In this document: piece after piece, positions 7,662 to 17,374 of the stretch | Layout: each line of letters starts with the position of its first letter | Numbering within the stretch: position 1 is the first letter of the stretch | Assembly (NCBI GenBank): GCA_016214905.1 | Contig: JACRMQ010000006.1 | Coordinates: 248,001-312,000 of the forward strand | Origin: Ignavibacteriales bacterium | GTDB taxonomy: Bacteria; Bacteroidota; Ignavibacteria; UBA10030; SZUA-254 | DNA: 64,000 nt | Direction: 5' to 3' | The notes under the pieces: generated by a model | Told to the model about the DNA's origin: nothing | Seen by the model: the letters and a program-made list of their open reading frames with translations, nothing else | Database searches by the model: none | Program-made: the position numbers and the translations under genes

Positions 7662-8462
7662 ATGAAAAATATTATTCTTGCAATTATGATTTTGTTGTTG
7701 GTCGGGATATCGTTTAATTTTCCCGTAATTTGCCAGGAGTCACGCACAATCAACAAAACAATCGATCTTCCACCCGATGGAAAGGTTTCCATCGATACAT
7801 ATAAGGGGTCAATTACAATATCGACATGGGATAATCCTAAAGTTGAGATTATCGCTGAAATTGTATCAGACGGTGAGGGAGATGATGAACAAGAAAAGGT
7901 TGATGATACCGAAATTAAAATTCGGGAGAGGGGAAATGAAGTGACTATCGAAACAGATTATGATAGGGTTCATGATCATCATTCCTGGTTTTTTGATTTG
8001 TTCGGAGTGAATTCGGGAAGTATGCCGTTTGTTCATTATCGAATATCGATGCCGGTTACCGCTTCACTAAAAATAAAAGATTATAAATCTGATACAAAAA
8101 TTACAGACCTCAAATCATCTTTAAAAATGGAGACATATAAAGGTAATATTGTAGTTCGACAGTTCGAAGGAGCAATTGACCTTGAGACTTACAAGGGCGA
8201 TGTTGCAGTTTATTTCGCTCAATTTTCAGATGACAGTAAATTTGAAACATACAAAGGTAAAATTGAAATTATTATACCGGAAAAAACCAACGTAACCATC
8301 GATGCAGACCTTGGCAGACGAGTTGAATTCGATTCTGATTTCGATATCAGGTTTAAATCCCACTCTCGGCATGATAGTAATGTTTTTGAAAAGATAAACG
8401 GAGGCGGGAATGTCCTGAGGATATCATCTGAAAAAGGTGAAATAAGAATTCGAAAACATTAA
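7662..8462 (+). CDS. Secreted DUF4097-family beta-helix protein
   Basis: A signal peptide (MKNIILAIMILLLVGISFNF) precedes short repeated strands of the DUF4097 type: GKVSIDTYKGSITISTWDN, LKMETYKGNIVVRQ, IDLETYKGDVAVYF, SKFETYKGKIEIII. The ETYKG motif recurs three to four times, so the fold is probably a small beta-helix/adhesin-like stack in the periplasm or at the surface. Family members often accompany anti-sigma or envelope stress genes, but none is seen here. Start: AAGGAG at 7649-7654 points to the ATG at 7662, not the upstream ATG at 7635. Confidence 0.8.
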   Translation: MKNIILAIMILLLVGISFNFPVICQESRTINKTIDLPPDGKVSIDTYKGSITISTWDNPKVEIIAEIVSDGEGDDEQEKVDDTEIKIRERGNEVTIETDYDRVHDHHSWFFDLFGVNSGSMPFVHYRISMPVTASLKIKDYKSDTKITDLKSSLKMETYKGNIVVRQFEGAIDLETYKGDVAVYFAQFSDDSKFETYKGKIEIIIPEKTNVTIDADLGRRVEFDSDFDIRFKSHSRHDSNVFEKINGGGNVLRISSEKGEIRIRKH

Positions 8463-8676
8463 AAGTTAGTAGTACATAAAATATATATTCATCCAAACAT
8501 CAAAATAATTTACACGGATAACAATCTGAGGGAAGCCGACGCAGATTTCCGATCACATTAAACCGCATTTCATAAACTCTTTTATATCTTACCAAAATAT
8601 TGTAAATTAGTTCCACGCACTTGTGTGAATCGTAAAACACAAAGTCAAACAAATATTTTATAATCGATAAACTCTG

Positions 8677-10149
8677 ATGAAGTTTGGCAGGTTGGCAGTT
8701 AACTCAAAAATTCGTTCTGATAATCTGATTATTCTTATTCTTCTGATATTTATCAGCAGAATTCCGTTTCTGCTATCAGGTTACGGATCTGATGGAGATG
8801 CCTGGAGGATTGCATACAATGCTTCGAAGATATGGGAGACATGTACCTATTCGATATCCCGCTTTCCCGGATTCCCATTGTATGAATTAATGATCACGCC
8901 TTTTGTCGCTTTGGGAGGGTCGATCTTCTCAAACACCGTGACTCTTATCGTTTTTTGTTTTGGTGTGATAATCTTCGATAAAATTCTTATTCTCTTGAAT
9001 ATTGAATCACGACGAATCATCCTCTGGACATTTGCTTTTATACCGCTTCTGTGGAAAAGTTCCACTACTACTTTGGATTACATTTGGGGGCTCACGTTCA
9101 TATTGTTTGCGTATTATTTATTTCTTAATCATAAATATGCTTCGTCGGCTGTGGTAATTGGATTGGCAGCCGCAACCCGCTTAACCAATATTATTTTTAT
9201 TTTACCTTTATTTTTCCTTATAGAACGGGAAGGAAGATGGAAAAATATTATCATCATCAGCTTTATTTCAATAGTATCGGCTTTTTTGTTTTATTTACCT
9301 GTAATATTCAGATCGGGTGCGCTGGAAGATTTGCAAATATATATTGCAGATATTCGTCATTATTTATTTATACAACAATCCGCATTTTTCATTTATAGGG
9401 GGATATATTCTGTTGGACTGTTGGGATTTATTGCCATACTTATCTGTAGTTATCTGAGCAGGAACAAAATCAAAGAATTAATTCAGGCAAGGGATAAATA
9501 TTTTATTTCAATGATGGCTGCCATTGTCATAATGTTCATATTGTTTTTTGTGCTTGCAGATGAAAGGGAATATTTGATTCCGATAATTCCATTTCTGTTA
9601 CTTGCAATAGGGATGATTTTACCCCGTAAGTATATCATTATAACATCAGTTTGTTTATTGAGTTATGCTTTTATAAATATTGATATTATTGAGCATAATT
9701 TTAGCAAACAAAAACCGCGTTTATCACTCACTGCCGGATATGTTATTAAAGATTACATTGAACGTACTAAATTACTCGATTGGCGGGTGAAAGTCGCATC
9801 CCATCCGTTCCGGGATTCATCGATTGTAATGATTGGCGCCGGACCTCTCTACTTTTATGAAAATCTTCTAGTACAACATACCGATGCTGAAAAGAAATTG
9901 TTCCCTGATCGCGATTCAACGGGTGAAATAAATATTTATAAAACCTACCCGGAGAAAAGTCCTTCCCGACTTTTATCACGAAATGTATTTTTCGTTTATG
10001 CGTTATGCCGACCGGAATCTGATACTTTTCTGGAAAGAGGGTATCATCTCTATTATCTGGCGGATAAAAAGGAATATCTTGAATCATGTGTCAGGTATGA
10101 TCTGAGTACGAAAGCTGAACCGTTGGATTTACAAATACTTGGGCAATGA
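8677..10149 (+). CDS. Multi-pass membrane protein, probable GT-C glycosyltransferase
   Basis: A 490-residue protein with about ten hydrophobic helices. An acidic motif in the first exported loop (SGYGSDGDAWRIAYNA, then SRFPGFPLYE) is placed as in GT-C glycosyltransferases of the PMT/ArnT/GT39 or GT87 kind, which use polyprenyl-phosphate sugars in the membrane. The last ~130 residues form a soluble domain (HPFRDSSIVMIGAGPLYFYE, LLSRNVFFVYALCRPESD). The exact sugar donor and acceptor are not predictable. It is the first gene of a same-direction run leading to guaA, but 105 bases separate it from the next gene. Confidence 0.65.
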   Translation: MKFGRLAVNSKIRSDNLIILILLIFISRIPFLLSGYGSDGDAWRIAYNASKIWETCTYSISRFPGFPLYELMITPFVALGGSIFSNTVTLIVFCFGVIIFDKILILLNIESRRIILWTFAFIPLLWKSSTTTLDYIWGLTFILFAYYLFLNHKYASSAVVIGLAAATRLTNIIFILPLFFLIEREGRWKNIIIISFISIVSAFLFYLPVIFRSGALEDLQIYIADIRHYLFIQQSAFFIYRGIYSVGLLGFIAILICSYLSRNKIKELIQARDKYFISMMAAIVIMFILFFVLADEREYLIPIIPFLLLAIGMILPRKYIIITSVCLLSYAFINIDIIEHNFSKQKPRLSLTAGYVIKDYIERTKLLDWRVKVASHPFRDSSIVMIGAGPLYFYENLLVQHTDAEKKLFPDRDSTGEINIYKTYPEKSPSRLLSRNVFFVYALCRPESDTFLERGYHLYYLADKKEYLESCVRYDLSTKAEPLDLQILGQ

Positions 10150-10254
10150 TCCAAAAACAAGTGGGATTATTGCCAGTTCATATTTTTACTGAAAAGATAT
10201 TTTTGTATATTCTACAACCGCAACTAAAAATATCATTAATAAGGATAATAGAAA

Positions 10255-10914
10255 ATGCTCGGTAGTATATGGAGACAATCGGTAAAGCGCATACCTCTCT
10301 TATTGTTATTGTTAATTCCGGTACTTCTCATTACCGGATTTGTGATATTGATTTCCTGGAAAACCGGACAACCAATTTATGTTCTGTTCCAGGACATATT
10401 TTTTGTAGCGCAGGTTCCGCTTTACATAGGATTTGTTTCCAATGTGGGGGCTTTTGTTTGGGCATTCGCAATTGCAATTTGCGGTTATATCGGTTTTCTA
10501 CTCTATGGCAAGCGTGAGCAAAGAGAGATCGCATTTTTTTTCCTTTATGCCTCATTTCTCGGTCTATTATTAATGCTTGATGATTATTTTATGCTTCACG
10601 AAATAATATATCCTAGATATTTCCATATTGAGTCTGAAATTATTTATCTCATATACGCTGCTCTTGGAATCACATTTGTAATCAAGTTTAAAAAGATAAT
10701 TCTTCAGAGTGATATGATCATCTTGTTTTTTGCTTTTAGTTTCTTCGCGCTATCTATATTTTTCGATGAGGTGCGAGAGTCGATGACAATGAGTGATTAT
10801 TGGATTATTGCAGAGGATGGGAGCAAGTTGATCGGAATAATATATTGGCTAACATATTTTTCCATTACCGGTAAAAAATATCTAAAATCAACAGAAATAA
10901 ATTCTCAAACATGA
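10255..10914 (+). CDS. Hypothetical six-helix membrane protein
   Basis: A 219-residue protein with about six predicted transmembrane helices (for example LLLLLLIPVLLITGFVILIS and the HEIIYPRYFH-containing loop between helices 3 and 4). Acidic and His residues (LMLDDYFMLHEII, IFFDEVRESM) recur inside or near helices, which hints at metal or proton handling but is not diagnostic. No family is recognised. Its stop overlaps the start of the thiamine-binding-like gene by four bases (ATGA), implying translational coupling. Confidence 0.6.
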   Translation: MLGSIWRQSVKRIPLLLLLLIPVLLITGFVILISWKTGQPIYVLFQDIFFVAQVPLYIGFVSNVGAFVWAFAIAICGYIGFLLYGKREQREIAFFFLYASFLGLLLMLDDYFMLHEIIYPRYFHIESEIIYLIYAALGITFVIKFKKIILQSDMIILFFAFSFFALSIFFDEVRESMTMSDYWIIAEDGSKLIGIIYWLTYFSITGKKYLKSTEINSQT

Positions 10915-11219
10915 GCATTATGAAAGTAGTCGTAGATCTTACAATAATTCCGATTGGTGTGGGAATATCGCTCTCAAAATATATCGCTGAATGCGAGAAG
11001 GTACTTTCCGCATCGAATTGTAAAACCCAGCTCCATGCCAACGGCACTAATATTGAAGGTGAGTGGGACGATGTATTTGCGGCTATCAAAAAATGTCACG
11101 AAGTTTTGCATAAAATGGGTACGCCAAGGATATTTACTACTGTTCATGCCGGCACGCGAATAGACCGCGAACAGTCGATGGAAGATAAAATAAAAAGTGT
11201 TCAAGGTAAATTAATTTGA
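10911..11219 (+). CDS. MTH1187/YkoF-type thiamine-binding family protein
   Basis: A 102-residue protein with the UPF0045/COG0011 pattern: [20 protein letters not shown], then [18 protein letters not shown], and [14 protein letters not shown]. Members form ferredoxin-like tetramers, and some bind thiamine or related pyrimidines. It starts inside the stop codon of the preceding membrane protein (ATGA) and its own stop abuts guaA, so the three are probably one transcript. A role with the membrane protein in uptake of a small heterocycle is only a suggestion; no TPP riboswitch was seen upstream. Confidence 0.85.
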   Translation: MSIMKVVVDLTIIPIGVGISLSKYIAECEKVLSASNCKTQLHANGTNIEGEWDDVFAAIKKCHEVLHKMGTPRIFTTVHAGTRIDREQSMEDKIKSVQGKLI

Positions 11220-11224
11220 ATAAT

Positions 11225-12766
11225 ATGGAACGGATAATTATACTCGATTTTGGTTCTCAATATTCACAGCTTATCGCTCGTAGGGTAAGAGAACTGGGTG
11301 TATTTTCAGAATTACATCCGTTCAACCTTTCAATCGAAAAAATTAAACAATTAAGTCCTTCCGGAATTATTCTTTCAGGTGGTCCTTCGAGTGTGTATGA
11401 ATCCGACGCCCCTCATCCCGACCCGAATATTTTCGGTTTAAATATTCCTATCCTTGGAATATGTTACGGACTTCAGATAATCGCGCATCACTTGGGAGGT
11501 AAAGTAGATACGCAAGCGAAACGAGAGTTTGGTCCGGCTAATTTAATTATTCAAGATGCTGCCGATCTTTTTAGAAATATCGGAAACGATATCGGTGAAA
11601 CCAAGGTGTGGATGAGTCATGGTGATGCGTTGACGAAACTTCCTGAAAATTTTAAAACAATCGCGCATTCGACAAACGCGCCCATCTGTGCCATAAGAAA
11701 CCTTGAGAAAAAGATTTACGGTGTGCAGTTTCATCCTGAAGTCGTTCATACCGATCAGGGGAAAGATATTATCTCAAATTTCATTTACCTGATTTGCGGT
11801 TGCGACGGTGGCTGGAACACCGGATATTTCATCGAAAATAAAATTGCCGAAATACGTTCGATTGTCGGAAAAGAAAATGTCATCTGTGCATTAAGCGGTG
11901 GAGTTGATTCATCCGTTCTGGCTGTATTACTCCACAAAGCAATTGGCGACCAATTGTATTGCATTCACGTGAACAACGGTCTTATGCGCAAAGATGAGAG
12001 TGATAACGTCGTACGGCTATACCGCGATACTTACCATTTCAATCTAGATTATGTTGATGCCTCCGAATTATTTTTGGAAAAATTAAAAAAGATTGAAAAT
12101 CCTGAGCGCAAACGGAAAATTATCGGTGAAACATTTGTTGAAGTATTTGAGAAGGAAGCAAAAAAAATTGGTAGTGTGGCATTCCTTGCCCAGGGTACGC
12201 TCTATCCGGATGTGATTGAATCGGTTTCATTCAGAGGACCATCTCAGACTATCAAAACTCATCACAATGTTGGCGGGTTACCCGATAAGATGAATCTGAA
12301 ACTGATCGAACCATTTCGAGAATTATTTAAAGATGAAGTGCGGCTAACCGGTAAAGCCCTCGGTCTACCGGATGAATTAATTGATCGTCATCCGTTCCCA
12401 GGTCCCGGTTTAGCTGTACGGATTTTAGGTGAAGTAATGAATGACCGCCTGCACCTTCTCCGTGAAGCGGATAAAATATTCATTGATGAAATAAAATCAG
12501 CAGGGCTGTATAATGTTATCTGGCAAGCATTTGCGGTATTTCTCCCGGTTCAGAGTGTCGGTGTTATGGGTGATCAGCGGACATATGAAAATGTTATAGC
12601 GCTGCGCGCCGTTACAAGCGTTGACGGGATGACTGCTGATTGGGCAGAAATTCCCGCAACAATTTTGAGTAAAATATCGAGCCGGATCGTTAATGAAGTG
12701 CGTGGAATTAATAGGGTGGTCTACGATATTAGTTCGAAACCACCCTCAACAATCGAGTGGGAGTAG
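11225..12766 (+). CDS. guaA: GMP synthase (glutamine-hydrolysing)
   Basis: Converts XMP to GMP with glutamine and ATP in purine synthesis. It has an N-terminal class I glutamine amidotransferase domain (nucleophile Cys about residue 80 in [20 protein letters not shown] with the His and Glu of the triad), then an ATP pyrophosphatase loop ([15 protein letters not shown]) and the C-terminal dimerisation domain ([19 protein letters not shown], ending PPSTIEWE). Full length, ~513 residues. Start: ATG at 11225 is chosen from family alignment ([15 protein letters not shown]); a TTG at 11216 overlapping the previous stop (TTGA), preceded by AAGGT, is an alternative. Confidence 0.98.
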   Translation: MERIIILDFGSQYSQLIARRVRELGVFSELHPFNLSIEKIKQLSPSGIILSGGPSSVYESDAPHPDPNIFGLNIPILGICYGLQIIAHHLGGKVDTQAKREFGPANLIIQDAADLFRNIGNDIGETKVWMSHGDALTKLPENFKTIAHSTNAPICAIRNLEKKIYGVQFHPEVVHTDQGKDIISNFIYLICGCDGGWNTGYFIENKIAEIRSIVGKENVICALSGGVDSSVLAVLLHKAIGDQLYCIHVNNGLMRKDESDNVVRLYRDTYHFNLDYVDASELFLEKLKKIENPERKRKIIGETFVEVFEKEAKKIGSVAFLAQGTLYPDVIESVSFRGPSQTIKTHHNVGGLPDKMNLKLIEPFRELFKDEVRLTGKALGLPDELIDRHPFPGPGLAVRILGEVMNDRLHLLREADKIFIDEIKSAGLYNVIWQAFAVFLPVQSVGVMGDQRTYENVIALRAVTSVDGMTADWAEIPATILSKISSRIVNEVRGINRVVYDISSKPPSTIEWE

Positions 12767-12777
12767 TGATCGTTATT

Positions 12778-13173
12778 TTATTGAACTTTAAAATTTATCT
12801 CTTTTAAAACTTTTCCTGTATTATCTGTAACGGTAACCAACCAATCACCCGCGGTGTAGGCAGTTTTGCTTGCCCATGTCCGCCATGGAGATCCACCGAC
12901 ATTCAACTCGGTAGCATGTACCAAATCACCATGTTTCCATATTACCGTAATAGTCTGATTAGTTCCTCCGGTTACTTTGAGCCACAAGAATATCTTGGAA
13001 TTCAGATCGAAGGTTGCCGATTCATCGATCAGAGTTCGATCTTTTACATCTTTGCCTAATTTAGCGTCAATAATTTGAATACCGGACGTTACATTCGCAG
13101 CATCCTGAGCGTATGCGGCTATCGCACCAATCAGGAATAAAAATGCTGATATTATAAAAAATATTCGTTTCAT
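12778..13173 (-). CDS. Secreted DUF2914-domain protein
   Basis: A 131-residue protein with a signal peptide (MKRIFFIISAFLFLIGAIAA). The remainder matches the DUF2914 pattern: a strand-rich domain with KIFLWLKVTGG, TVIWKHGDLVHATEL, WRTWASK, YTAGDWLVTVTDNTGKVLKE and a final FKVQ. DUF2914 proteins are small periplasmic/envelope proteins of unknown function. GGAG 10-14 bases upstream supports the start. It converges with guaA with only 11 bases between stop codons. Confidence 0.8.
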   Translation of the reverse strand: MKRIFFIISAFLFLIGAIAAYAQDAANVTSGIQIIDAKLGKDVKDRTLIDESATFDLNSKIFLWLKVTGGTNQTITVIWKHGDLVHATELNVGGSPWRTWASKTAYTAGDWLVTVTDNTGKVLKEINFKVQ

Positions 13174-13249
13174 AAACCTGTTCTCCTCTTTATGTTGAAT
13201 GTTGTTGTTAATAATTAATTATAGATCGATCAAAATCTATTCGGGTTGA

Positions 13250-14110
13250 TTATCTTGCTCCTTCATCAAACCGCTTTGCTTTTCGATTCCACGTGTACCA
13301 TGTAACACCCCGGTTGGAAATGGAATCGTTGATAGTCGTTCTATGATTGAGATTGACTCGGTTGATAGTGCCGTTTTTATCTTTTTCAAAATCAATCAGA
13401 GATGTATATTGCACCGTTGAATCGCCCATGACATCATCATGAAATGTTTCGCTCCGCTCCATCGTTAAAGAGAGAAGTTCCTTGATGCCGAGTTTAGTAA
13501 TCTGGAAAAATTTTATTTTATGTTCAATAACAGAGACAGAACCGTCGCAACATGGATTCGTAGTTGACGAACCATAGTTTATACTGATTGCCGGTTCTCC
13601 GCCGATCGATAATGTATCGTCTTCTAAACCTATGTGAGTCAATTCAGAGCATTCGTTGCACGGTTTACCTGATGGGATGAATTTTAATTTCGTGGAATCG
13701 CTTTGAATCGATAACGTCAACAAACGCTCGTCGTAATACTTATCTCCGTAACCGGGTGCAGTTGAGAAACATGTTAATGCAAGAAAAACATGTTGTGCCG
13801 ATCCGGGGATATTCTTTATTGCCATAACTCTCAATACCGTTGATTCCGTTCCTTTAACAGTCGATCCCCACTTGGAAATCATTTCTTTACATCCAATTTT
13901 ATACTCTTTGGGAAGATATTTTAAAATAATTTTGCCGATACTATCGTCGAGACTGGGTGGAGGGATTTCGAGCGGATTAAAGTATGTAAAAATCTGTTTG
14001 TGGTCCTTACCAAGAATTGATTTCTCAATATTTAGTTGAGGTAAATTATTCCCGGGGAAGGTAGAGGTGATAAAGATAAAAAGTAGAAATATTACTGGTG
14101 TTATTTTCAT
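13250..14110 (-). CDS. Secreted protein of unknown function
   Basis: A 286-residue protein with a signal peptide (MKITPVIFLLFIFITSTFPG). It contains two Cys pairs likely to be oxidised or metal-binding (CNEC about residue 151, NPCCDGS about 186) and a strand-rich body with several acidic loops. No homology is recognised. It lies in the same direction as the DUF2914 gene, 76 bases upstream of it, and downstream of nrdJ beyond a terminator. Confidence 0.6.
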   Translation of the reverse strand: MKITPVIFLLFIFITSTFPGNNLPQLNIEKSILGKDHKQIFTYFNPLEIPPPSLDDSIGKIILKYLPKEYKIGCKEMISKWGSTVKGTESTVLRVMAIKNIPGSAQHVFLALTCFSTAPGYGDKYYDERLLTLSIQSDSTKLKFIPSGKPCNECSELTHIGLEDDTLSIGGEPAISINYGSSTTNPCCDGSVSVIEHKIKFFQITKLGIKELLSLTMERSETFHDDVMGDSTVQYTSLIDFEKDKNGTINRVNLNHRTTINDSISNRGVTWYTWNRKAKRFDEGAR

Positions 14111-14174
14111 AAAGACTAAATCGTTTGAATATTTTGATTAGTACTAATATACGAATTCGAAATAATATTTGCAT

Positions 14175-14210
14175 AAAAAAAGGCGTGTCGCCGATTGTGC
14201 TTCACGCCTT
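14175..14210 (-). terminator. Intrinsic terminator of nrdJ
   Basis: On the minus strand AAGGCGTG pairs with CACGCCTT (8 bp, 15-nt loop) and is followed by six or more T. It lies 24 bases past the nrdJ stop codon. Confidence 0.8.
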
Positions 14211-14233
14211 CAAGAAATTTTATTTATCCGAGA

Positions 14234-16987
14234 TTATGAACAACCTGATGTTTCGCCGCAATTTCGGCATTTATAGCATGATCCGCTCCTAATCATTATG
14301 CTCCCGCATTGATGGCAAGGGGGGGCGTCTGATTGCTGCTGAAATACTTCTTGTTCAGTTTCTTCCCGCGTTGGGGCAGTGATAATCTTGATTTCGCTGA
14401 TATCTTCCTTCCGGCTTATATCTTTCGCTTCATAAGCTCGCACTTGATCGTCGGGAAGTAAAAATTTAATATCGAGCCAGCGGAAGATATAATCCAAAAT
14501 CGATTTTGCGATCGGGATTTCTTTATTGCCTGTAAATCCACTCGGTTCAAAGCGCATATGCGAAAACTTATCGATTAAAACCCTATGTGGTACGCCATAC
14601 TGCAAAGCCATAGAAACCGATGTTGCGAATGCATCCATCAATCCGGAGATTGTGGAACCTTCCTTCGACATGGTGATGAATATTTCGCCCGGTGTACCAT
14701 CTTCGTAAAGACCGACGGTTATATACCCCTCATGGCCGGCAATTGAAAATTTATGGGTTAGTGCCTGGCGTTCATCCGGTAGCCGGCGTCTCTGAGGTTT
14801 TCTTTTGGTAACATCAGCTGTCTTATCAAGACTGGTGTTTAAAGGTTGAGTTCGTTTACACCCATCGCGGTATATTGCAATCGCTTTTAAACCCATGTGC
14901 CATGCTTCAATATAAGCATTAGAGATATCTTCTGATGAAACATCAGAAGGCATATTCACGGTTTTGGATATTGCACCTGAGATAAACGGTTGAACGGCCG
15001 CCATCATTTTAATATGACCCATGTATCCGATTGAGCGTGCACCTTTGGCAGGTTTGAATGCGCAATCAAATATCGGTAGATGGTCTTCGCGCATATGAGG
15101 GGAACTCTCGATTGTATCGTTTTTATCGATATACGCGATAATATGTTCGATCTGTTCATCGATATAACCTATTTTTTTAAGCGCAAGCGGTACGGTTTGA
15201 TTGACGATTTTAAGCATTCCTCCGCCAACTAACTTTTTATATTTTACAAGGGCGATATCGGGTTCGACACCGGTGGTGTCGCAATCCATCATAAAACCGA
15301 TTGTGCCAGTTGGTGCTAGGACGGTTGTTTGTGAATTTCGAAAACCATAATCACGACCAAAAACAAAAACATCGTCCCATACTTTTCGTGCCGCAGTCAG
15401 CATATTACTCGGAACGAGTTTATCTGAAATCTGGTCGGCTGCAAATCCATGCATTTTCATTACTCTAAGCATAGAATCACGGTTTTTCTTATAACCCTTA
15501 AACGGTCCCATTTCTTTTGAAATAAGAGCTGATTGTTTATAAGCTTGACCGGTCATCAAAGCGGTGATCGCCGCAGAATATGATCTACCTTCATCACTGT
15601 CATATGCAAGTCCCCGCGCCATTAAGAGCGCACCCAGATTTGCATATCCCAATCCCAACGGTCTGAAATGATGACTGTTCTGTTCGATCTTTTGCGTGGG
15701 GTAACTTGCGTTATCAACTTCGATCTCTTGAGCAGTTATAGAGATAGAAACTGCCTGACAAAAAGATTCGATATTGAATTCGCCTTCTTCATTCCGGAAT
15801 TTCATCAGATTCAACGAAGCTAGATTACATGCCGAATCGTCGAGGAACATATATTCGCTGCAAGGATTTGAAGCATTAATTGGCGCTGTTTGCGGACATG
15901 TGTGCCACTTATTAATAGTCGTGTGGAATTGCATGCCCGGATCTCCGCAAATCCATGCCGCGTCAGCCATCTCTTTCATGATATCGCGCGCGCGTAATCG
16001 TTCCATAGGTTGACCGCCGTGAACCGCACGAGTTGTCCACTCACGGTCTTCAATTACACAACGCATGAATTCATCAGATGCTCTAATGGAATGATTCGCA
16101 TTTTGATAAAAAACGGAATCGTAAGCACCACCAGGTACGTTGAATCCACCGTCGTAACCAACATCAATCAGAGACCATGCTTTTTTCTCTTCATTCGCTT
16201 TGCACTGTATAAATTCTTTTATATCCGGATGGTCTGCGTTAAGGATTACCATCTTGGCAGCTCTGCGGGTTTTTCCGCCTGATTTAATAACACCTGCAAA
16301 AGCATCATAACCTTTCATAAACGATACAGGTCCCGAAGCTGTTCCTCCGCCAGATAAACCTTCTTTAGATGATCTCAATGATGAAAGGTTTGATCCTGTA
16401 CCCGATCCCCATTTGAAAAGTTTTCCTTCGGTTTTGGCTAATTCGAGTATAGAATCCATAGTATCCTCTACCGAATTTATAAAACATGCCGAACATTGTG
16501 GCTTTTCTTCAATTCCAACATTGAACCATACCGGACTATTAAAGGCTAGGTATTGATGCACTAACAAATAGCAAAGTTCATTGTAAAATATATCGCCATC
16601 TTCCACAGAGGCAAAATAGCCTGCTTCTTTACCCCAAACAGTGATAGTGCGCGCAACCCGCTCAATTAGCTGTTTAACGCTCGTTTCGCGCTGAGGGGTG
16701 CCCATCTTTCCGTGAAAATATTTTGAAACAACAACGTTCGTGGCAGTCATCGACCAAAATTTTGGAACTTCGACATTCTTCTGTTCGAATATAATTTCAC
16801 CCTTTTCAGTCGTTATATTAGCGGTACGCGTTTCCCACTCAATCAGATCAAATGGGTGAATACCTTCTTTAGTATAATAACGTCTGAATTTTAATCCATG
16901 CTTTTGTTTTAATTGCTGATTTACTTCTAATTCGTTTGATTTATTATCCTCCGGATTCGCAAATAACATTTTCTCTGATAGTGTCAT
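14234..16987 (-). CDS. nrdJ: Adenosylcobalamin-dependent (class II) ribonucleotide reductase
   Basis: Makes deoxyribonucleotides with a B12 radical and so works with or without oxygen. The 917-residue protein has the class II pattern: FNSPVWFNVGIEEKPQCSAC, WGSGTGSNLSSLRS, active-site segment NPCSEYMFLDDSACNLASLN, LAPTGTIGFMMDCDTTGVEP. After the barrel comes the TSCPD-type domain (GHEGYITVGLYEDGTPGEIF) and a C-terminal Cys cluster (CHQCG ... CYKCRNCGE) that acts as redox tail or zinc ribbon. GGAG lies 8 bases before the ATG. No ATP-cone is apparent at the N-terminus, so activity regulation may be limited. No partner subunit gene is present, as expected for class II. Confidence 0.97.
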   Translation of the reverse strand: MTLSEKMLFANPEDNKSNELEVNQQLKQKHGLKFRRYYTKEGIHPFDLIEWETRTANITTEKGEIIFEQKNVEVPKFWSMTATNVVVSKYFHGKMGTPQRETSVKQLIERVARTITVWGKEAGYFASVEDGDIFYNELCYLLVHQYLAFNSPVWFNVGIEEKPQCSACFINSVEDTMDSILELAKTEGKLFKWGSGTGSNLSSLRSSKEGLSGGGTASGPVSFMKGYDAFAGVIKSGGKTRRAAKMVILNADHPDIKEFIQCKANEEKKAWSLIDVGYDGGFNVPGGAYDSVFYQNANHSIRASDEFMRCVIEDREWTTRAVHGGQPMERLRARDIMKEMADAAWICGDPGMQFHTTINKWHTCPQTAPINASNPCSEYMFLDDSACNLASLNLMKFRNEEGEFNIESFCQAVSISITAQEIEVDNASYPTQKIEQNSHHFRPLGLGYANLGALLMARGLAYDSDEGRSYSAAITALMTGQAYKQSALISKEMGPFKGYKKNRDSMLRVMKMHGFAADQISDKLVPSNMLTAARKVWDDVFVFGRDYGFRNSQTTVLAPTGTIGFMMDCDTTGVEPDIALVKYKKLVGGGMLKIVNQTVPLALKKIGYIDEQIEHIIAYIDKNDTIESSPHMREDHLPIFDCAFKPAKGARSIGYMGHIKMMAAVQPFISGAISKTVNMPSDVSSEDISNAYIEAWHMGLKAIAIYRDGCKRTQPLNTSLDKTADVTKRKPQRRRLPDERQALTHKFSIAGHEGYITVGLYEDGTPGEIFITMSKEGSTISGLMDAFATSVSMALQYGVPHRVLIDKFSHMRFEPSGFTGNKEIPIAKSILDYIFRWLDIKFLLPDDQVRAYEAKDISRKEDISEIKIITAPTREETEQEVFQQQSDAPPCHQCGSIMIRSGSCYKCRNCGETSGCS

Positions 16988-17374
16988 TAATAATTCTCCG
17001 TCTTCTAATCAATTCTGTTATATTATCGATTAAACATTTAAAAACAAATAATCGTTCGTTGTAGACATATGGAACATTATCTCCTCCCAATTCGAGCGTC
17101 GTCAAAGTTCGGTTAATCGGTTCTTCATAATTCAGTGACGATGCTGGTTCAAAATATATGGAGATATGAGAAAGAAGTCAAGTAAAAAATTATTAAATTT
17201 TTGATAAAAAAAATATTTTTTTAATTGTTAATCTTTTCTCTTGACATGAAACAAAAAATGACGTTTTTGAACACCTCTCAACCGTTTTAAAAGATTCATC
17301 AATCAGGTGGTTTGCTTTTTTCAAAGGGATAGATTATTATATATTTGACCATTTCCACAAATCAAAGGTAATTT
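16988..17374. other. Divergent intergenic region between nrdJ and acyl-CoA synthetase gene
   Basis: 387 bases without a gene. It is very AT-rich, with a poly-A/T stretch near 17180-17225. A TTGACA at 17241-17246 has no convincing -10 at normal spacing. TATATTTG at 17340-17347 fits the Bacteroidota -7 motif TAnnTTTG and lies 28 bases before the ATG at 17375, but the nearest TTTG upstream (17311) is spaced too far for the consensus. No B12-box or cobalamin-riboswitch core was seen on the nrdJ side. Confidence 0.4.

Noticed and set aside
17000-17374. Possible cobalamin riboswitch or NrdR boxes before nrdJ
   Set aside because: No B12-box core and no paired NrdR-like palindromes could be seen.
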